This document shows, in pieces, positions 61,790 through 64,000 of a DNA stretch of 64,000 nt (its first letter is position 1; every line of letters starts with the position of its first letter). The position numbers were made by a program, and so were the translations under genes. The notes under the pieces are model-generated. The model was not told the origin of the DNA and searched no databases. It saw only the letters and a program-made list of their open reading frames with translations. Source of the DNA: Dryocosmus kuriphilus (taxonomy: Eukaryota > Arthropoda > Insecta > Hymenoptera > Cynipidae); contig CM076195.1 of the NCBI GenBank assembly GCA_038277395.1, positions 21,290,327 through 21,354,326 of the forward strand, read 5' to 3'.

Positions 61790-63040
61790 AAAGCAGACTT
61801 AGGCAACCAGACTGATGACTGGTACTGCGCAAAATTAAGACAAATAAAAAAGAAACCGGAAGAACACGAAAAATGGCAGATACGAGACTCTCAACTCTAT
61901 TCTTACGGGACTGACCCGTTAAAATCTACTCTATTGCCAGACTCTAACCCATGGAAACTCGTCTTATCGAAAAAATTAAGAAATCAGGTTCTAAAAGAGA
62001 ATCACGACAGTACATAAGCGGGACATTTAGGTTCCGAAAAAACGCATTCGAGAAGCTCAGAGTACTAATTCTGGCCAGGGATGTATTCGGAAATAATCAA
62101 ATGTGTGAAAAACACTGCGATATGTCAGAGAACGAAACCGAGTAACCAAGAGAAAATGGAGTTAATGGGAAAAAGAATACTAGAAGAACCGAGGACCATG
62201 ATTGCTACAGATATCACGGGACCTCTGCCCGCATCTAAAACGGGTAAAAACAAGTACATATTAGTTTTCGTGGATATTTTCACAAAATGGGTAGAAGCTA
62301 TCCCCATTAGAAAAGCAAACGGAACTACAATAGAGTCGAAATTTCATAGGCGTGTCATTTCCCGTTGGGGATTACCTAGGATTCTTCATTCGGATAATGG
62401 CACGGAGTTTGTAAATAAAACCATACGCGAGCTGACGGAAAAATTCAGAATTCGTCACTCGAAAACGCCAAGACACTACCCACAAGCTAACCCAACAGAA
62501 GTATAACCTGACGATCAAGTAAATTATTAAAGCGTACATCGAAAACGATCACTCTACATGGGATGAACATATAGAGGATCTACAATTTTCTGTAAGTACA
62601 AGCAAAAATACTACGACACAATTTACCCAGAATTCTTAAATCTAGGTTGCGAATTAGAGGCAATCTAATCCCTAAAAAAAGAACTAAAAAGAGATACGGA
62701 AATAGAATTTCAAAGTGTAGGCAAATGGACTGACGGGTTTAGATGGTTACAAATAATAAAGGAGGAAGTCCAAAAGAATTTTGATGAAGCTAACGAGAAA
62801 CAGGCTTCAAGGTATAATTCACGGCGAAGGGAAATCGACTATAAAAAGGGAGACAGGATTTTAAAACGGATAACAAAACTGTCAAGCAAAGCAGATAAGA
62901 AGGCAGGGAAACTGTTCGACCAATACGAAGATCCTTTTATTATTAAGCGAAAAATTTCCCCCACAATTTATGAATTGAAAAACCTCAAAGGAAAAACCAT
63001 TGGGGAATTCAGCATCAACGTTTTAAAATTAGATAATTAA
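61790..63040 (+). pseudogene. pol: integrase and GPY/F-like tail, stops present
   Basis: The HHCC region has two in-frame TAA codons (62,015 and 62,066), and the first Cys of the CxxC pair is replaced (KNTAICQRTK). The DDE core is open from 62,081. The acidic residues are Asp in ATDITGPLP (62,210), Asp in HSDNGTEF (62,393) and Glu in NPTE (62,498), with about 34 residues between the last two. It ends at TAA 62,504. After more stops, 62,670-63,040 is open and ends with a conserved basic C-terminal module (FDQYEDPFIIKRKISPTIYEL), the GPY/F-like integrase tail. Termination is at TAA 63,038-63,040. Confidence 0.85.
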
Positions 63041-63500
63041 GATAGTTGTAATAAGATATAGGTAATAGAATTTAAATTAACTAAGCAAAGTCACAGGCAT
63101 TAAGGTAACGTATACCATAAACACAGGTTAATGATTTTAAAATGGAGATTGGCAACAGGCAGAAGATATGTGTTCATGTAATTTCGACAAACTCCAAACT
63201 ATAAATAAAAAGACAACTCTATACAAAAATTCCAGACTCGAAACAGGAAGACAAAAATCCGTGACAGGTTTGGGACAGGGACAGTTTCTTTCTGTTTCAA
63301 GAGAAAGGGAGAAGCAGGGGATGCCAGGCTGTCAGCGAGCTTCGGAGGAGAGAAGTATCAGGACAAGGAAAGAACGAGGGAGGGGCAAGGGATGCCAGGA
63401 TGTCGGAGGGCATCGGAGGCAGGACAGGAAAGGACGAAGAAAACAACAGTGTTGGAGGACGTCGTCAAACTATGTTATCTGTTAAATATATATTCTTTTG
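63041..63500 (+). other. 3' non-coding end of the gypsy element
   Basis: Purine-rich. A word beginning GCAGGGGATGCCAGGCTGTC at 63,314 is repeated in degenerate form at 63,385, offset 71 bp. The 105-codon open frame here (63,168-63,485) runs through these repeats, is very rich in Arg/Gly/Lys and shows no domain, so I do not call it a gene. A polypurine stretch before TGTTGGAGGACG (63,452) could be the PPT and LTR start. Confidence 0.35.
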
Positions 63501-63616
63501 ATATGCAGTTATTATCGACCAGTATAATTAATTAATTAATTTCAGATGTTAAATTTAATTCGATTGCTGGTCTAAATAATTCTTTAGAGAAACAAGAAAA
63601 AATCTACCTCGGCCCG
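63501..63616 (+). repeat. Direct repeat A, copy 1
   Basis: Matches 63,802-63,919 almost base for base, from ATATGCAGTTATTATCGACC to CTACCTCGGCCCGG. The copies part exactly where the tRNA-like sequence continues in copy 1 but not in copy 2. Confidence 0.9.
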
Positions 63617-63677
63617 GGTTTGAACCAGGAACGCCACTATTCACGAGTGGAGCGTTTTCCAATTACGCCACCGAGGC
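63606..63677 (-). tRNA. tRNA-like gene or tRNA-derived repeat head
   Basis: Read on the minus strand, the 72 nt fold into a complete cloverleaf. The acceptor is GCCTCGG with CCGAGGT (one G-U), the D stem GCGT/ACGC, the anticodon stem CCACT/AGTGG, a 4-nt variable loop, and the T stem CCTGG/CCGGG with loop TTCAAAC. The A box (TGGCGTAATTGG) and B box (GGTTCAAACCC) match the RNA polymerase III consensus. The 7-nt anticodon loop CGTGAAT places TGA at the anticodon, which would be Ser. Position 33 is G instead of T and there is no long variable arm, so it is unlikely to be a working serine tRNA. It sits in a repeated element and is more likely a SINE head or pseudogene. Confidence 0.6.
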
Positions 63678-63700
63678 CTCAGTAGATCGTTTCTCGTTTC

Positions 63701-63781
63701 TCTTATTCAACAGCATGACGCGGGGTTGCACCTATACCTGTGAAGTTTTTCAATTTGAATGAATTAAACCAGAATATTTCA
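63701..63781 (+). repeat. Inverted repeat B, left arm
   Basis: TCTTATTCAACAGCATGACG onwards is the inverted complement of the last 81 bp of the window with few mismatches. Confidence 0.9.
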
Positions 63782-63801
63782 CGAATCTGGATATAGTTTT
63801 A

Positions 63802-63919
63802 ATATGAAGTTATTATCGACCATTATAATTAATTAGTTAATTTCAGATGTTAAATTTAATTCGATTGCTGGCCAAAATAACTTTTTAGAGAAACAAGAAA
63901 AAATCTACCTCGCCCCGGA
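63802..63919 (+). repeat. Direct repeat A, copy 2
   Basis: Second copy of 63,501-63,616. It runs directly into inverted repeat B's right arm instead of the tRNA-like sequence. Confidence 0.9.
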
Positions 63920-64000
63920 TGAAATATTCTGGTTTAATTCATTCAAATTGAAAAACTTCACAGGTATATGTGCAAACCCGCGTCATCCTGTTGAATAAGA
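63920..64000 (-). repeat. Inverted repeat B, right arm (cut by window end)
   Basis: Reverse complement of 63,701-63,781. It reaches the last base of the window, so the palindrome probably continues beyond it. The loop between arms is about 138 bp and holds repeat A copy 2. Confidence 0.9.

Larger units (their letters stand above)
55972..63040 (+). mobile_element. Degraded Ty3/gypsy retrotransposon (gag-pol)
   Basis: Gag, a CCHC-type nucleocapsid motif, an aspartic protease, a Lys/Asn-rich linker, reverse transcriptase, RNase H, integrase and a C-terminal tail follow one another in the order PR-RT-RH-IN that defines Ty3/gypsy. There is no env-like frame after integrase. The coding region is interrupted by stops, frameshifts, a deletion in RNase H and a nested solo LTR. 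Neither flanking LTR is convincing. TGTTGGAGGACG at 63,452, after a purine-rich tract, may be the start of a truncated 3' LTR. Confidence 0.9.

Noticed and set aside
50579..63040. Treating the LTR at 50,579 and the gag-pol at 55,972 as one annotated element
   Set aside because: No matching LTR follows pol, and the DNA between them is mostly a different transposon, so the link remains only a hypothesis.
63168..63485. Arg/Gly-rich 105-codon gene after integrase
   Set aside because: The frame spans a 71-bp degenerate tandem repeat, has biased composition only, and lies in the expected 3' non-coding end of the retroelement.
63606..63677. Functional serine tRNA (anticodon TGA)
   Set aside because: Serine tRNAs have a long variable arm and a T at position 33. 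This has a 4-nt variable loop and G33, and it sits inside a repeat.

Overview
The window looks like insect nuclear DNA from a repeat-rich region such as pericentromeric heterochromatin or a B-like or otherwise repeat-rich chromosome. The evidence is a 46-kb uninterrupted AT-rich satellite, a decayed Ty3/gypsy retrotransposon, a DNA transposon with a 76-bp GT-AG intron, and an arthropod-style core promoter (TATA box plus TCAGT initiator). Insect is well supported as an inference. Hymenoptera is only a guess. No bacterial gene organisation is present.

Region 1 (1-46,078): one head-to-tail satellite with a monomer of about 166 bp, roughly 277 copies, all in the same orientation and running off the left edge. 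Several monomer subfamilies are arranged in nested higher-order repeats: a 6.2-7.4 kb block duplication, a 1.66-kb doublet, a 1.49-kb 9-mer repeated about three times, and a near-identical 3.65-kb 22-mer doublet. Each monomer carries a conserved 14-bp dyad (GGTC-N6-GACC) followed by a second, everted one (GACC-N6-GGTC). The many short open frames here are by-products of the repeat and are not annotated as genes.

Region 2 (46,079-47,673): the array edge, then a 600-bp minisatellite that alternates heat-shock-element triplets (TTCnnGAAnnTTC) with bZIP/C-EBP-like sites (TTGCGCAA, TTGCGTAA). It leads into a TATA box and an initiator 31 bp apart, a short gene of 120 codons interrupted by one in-frame TAA, and a poly(A) signal overlapping the stop. 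This compact, apparently stress-responsive unit is the most unusual part of the window.

Region 3 (47,674-51,780): AT-rich non-coding DNA with an (AG)22 microsatellite, a diverged 0.5-kb direct duplication, and a GC-rich stretch that looks like one LTR followed by a lysine-tRNA-type primer binding site.

Region 4 (51,782-55,415): a 3.6-kb DNA transposon with terminal inverted repeats of about 420 bp. It holds one minus-strand transposase-like gene with a recognisable intron and four frameshifts, three of them at homopolymers.

Region 5 (55,433-63,500): a degraded Ty3/gypsy element (gag, zinc knuckle, protease, linker, RT, RNase H, integrase, GPY/F-like tail). Its pol is split by a 1,004-bp solo LTR with a 6-bp target-site duplication. 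It is inactive: the RT YxDD box has lost its first Asp, RNase H carries a deletion, and there are many stops and frameshifts.

Region 6 (63,500-64,000): a composite repeat with a complete tRNA-like cloverleaf on the minus strand, a 117-bp direct repeat and an 80-bp inverted repeat that reaches the window end.
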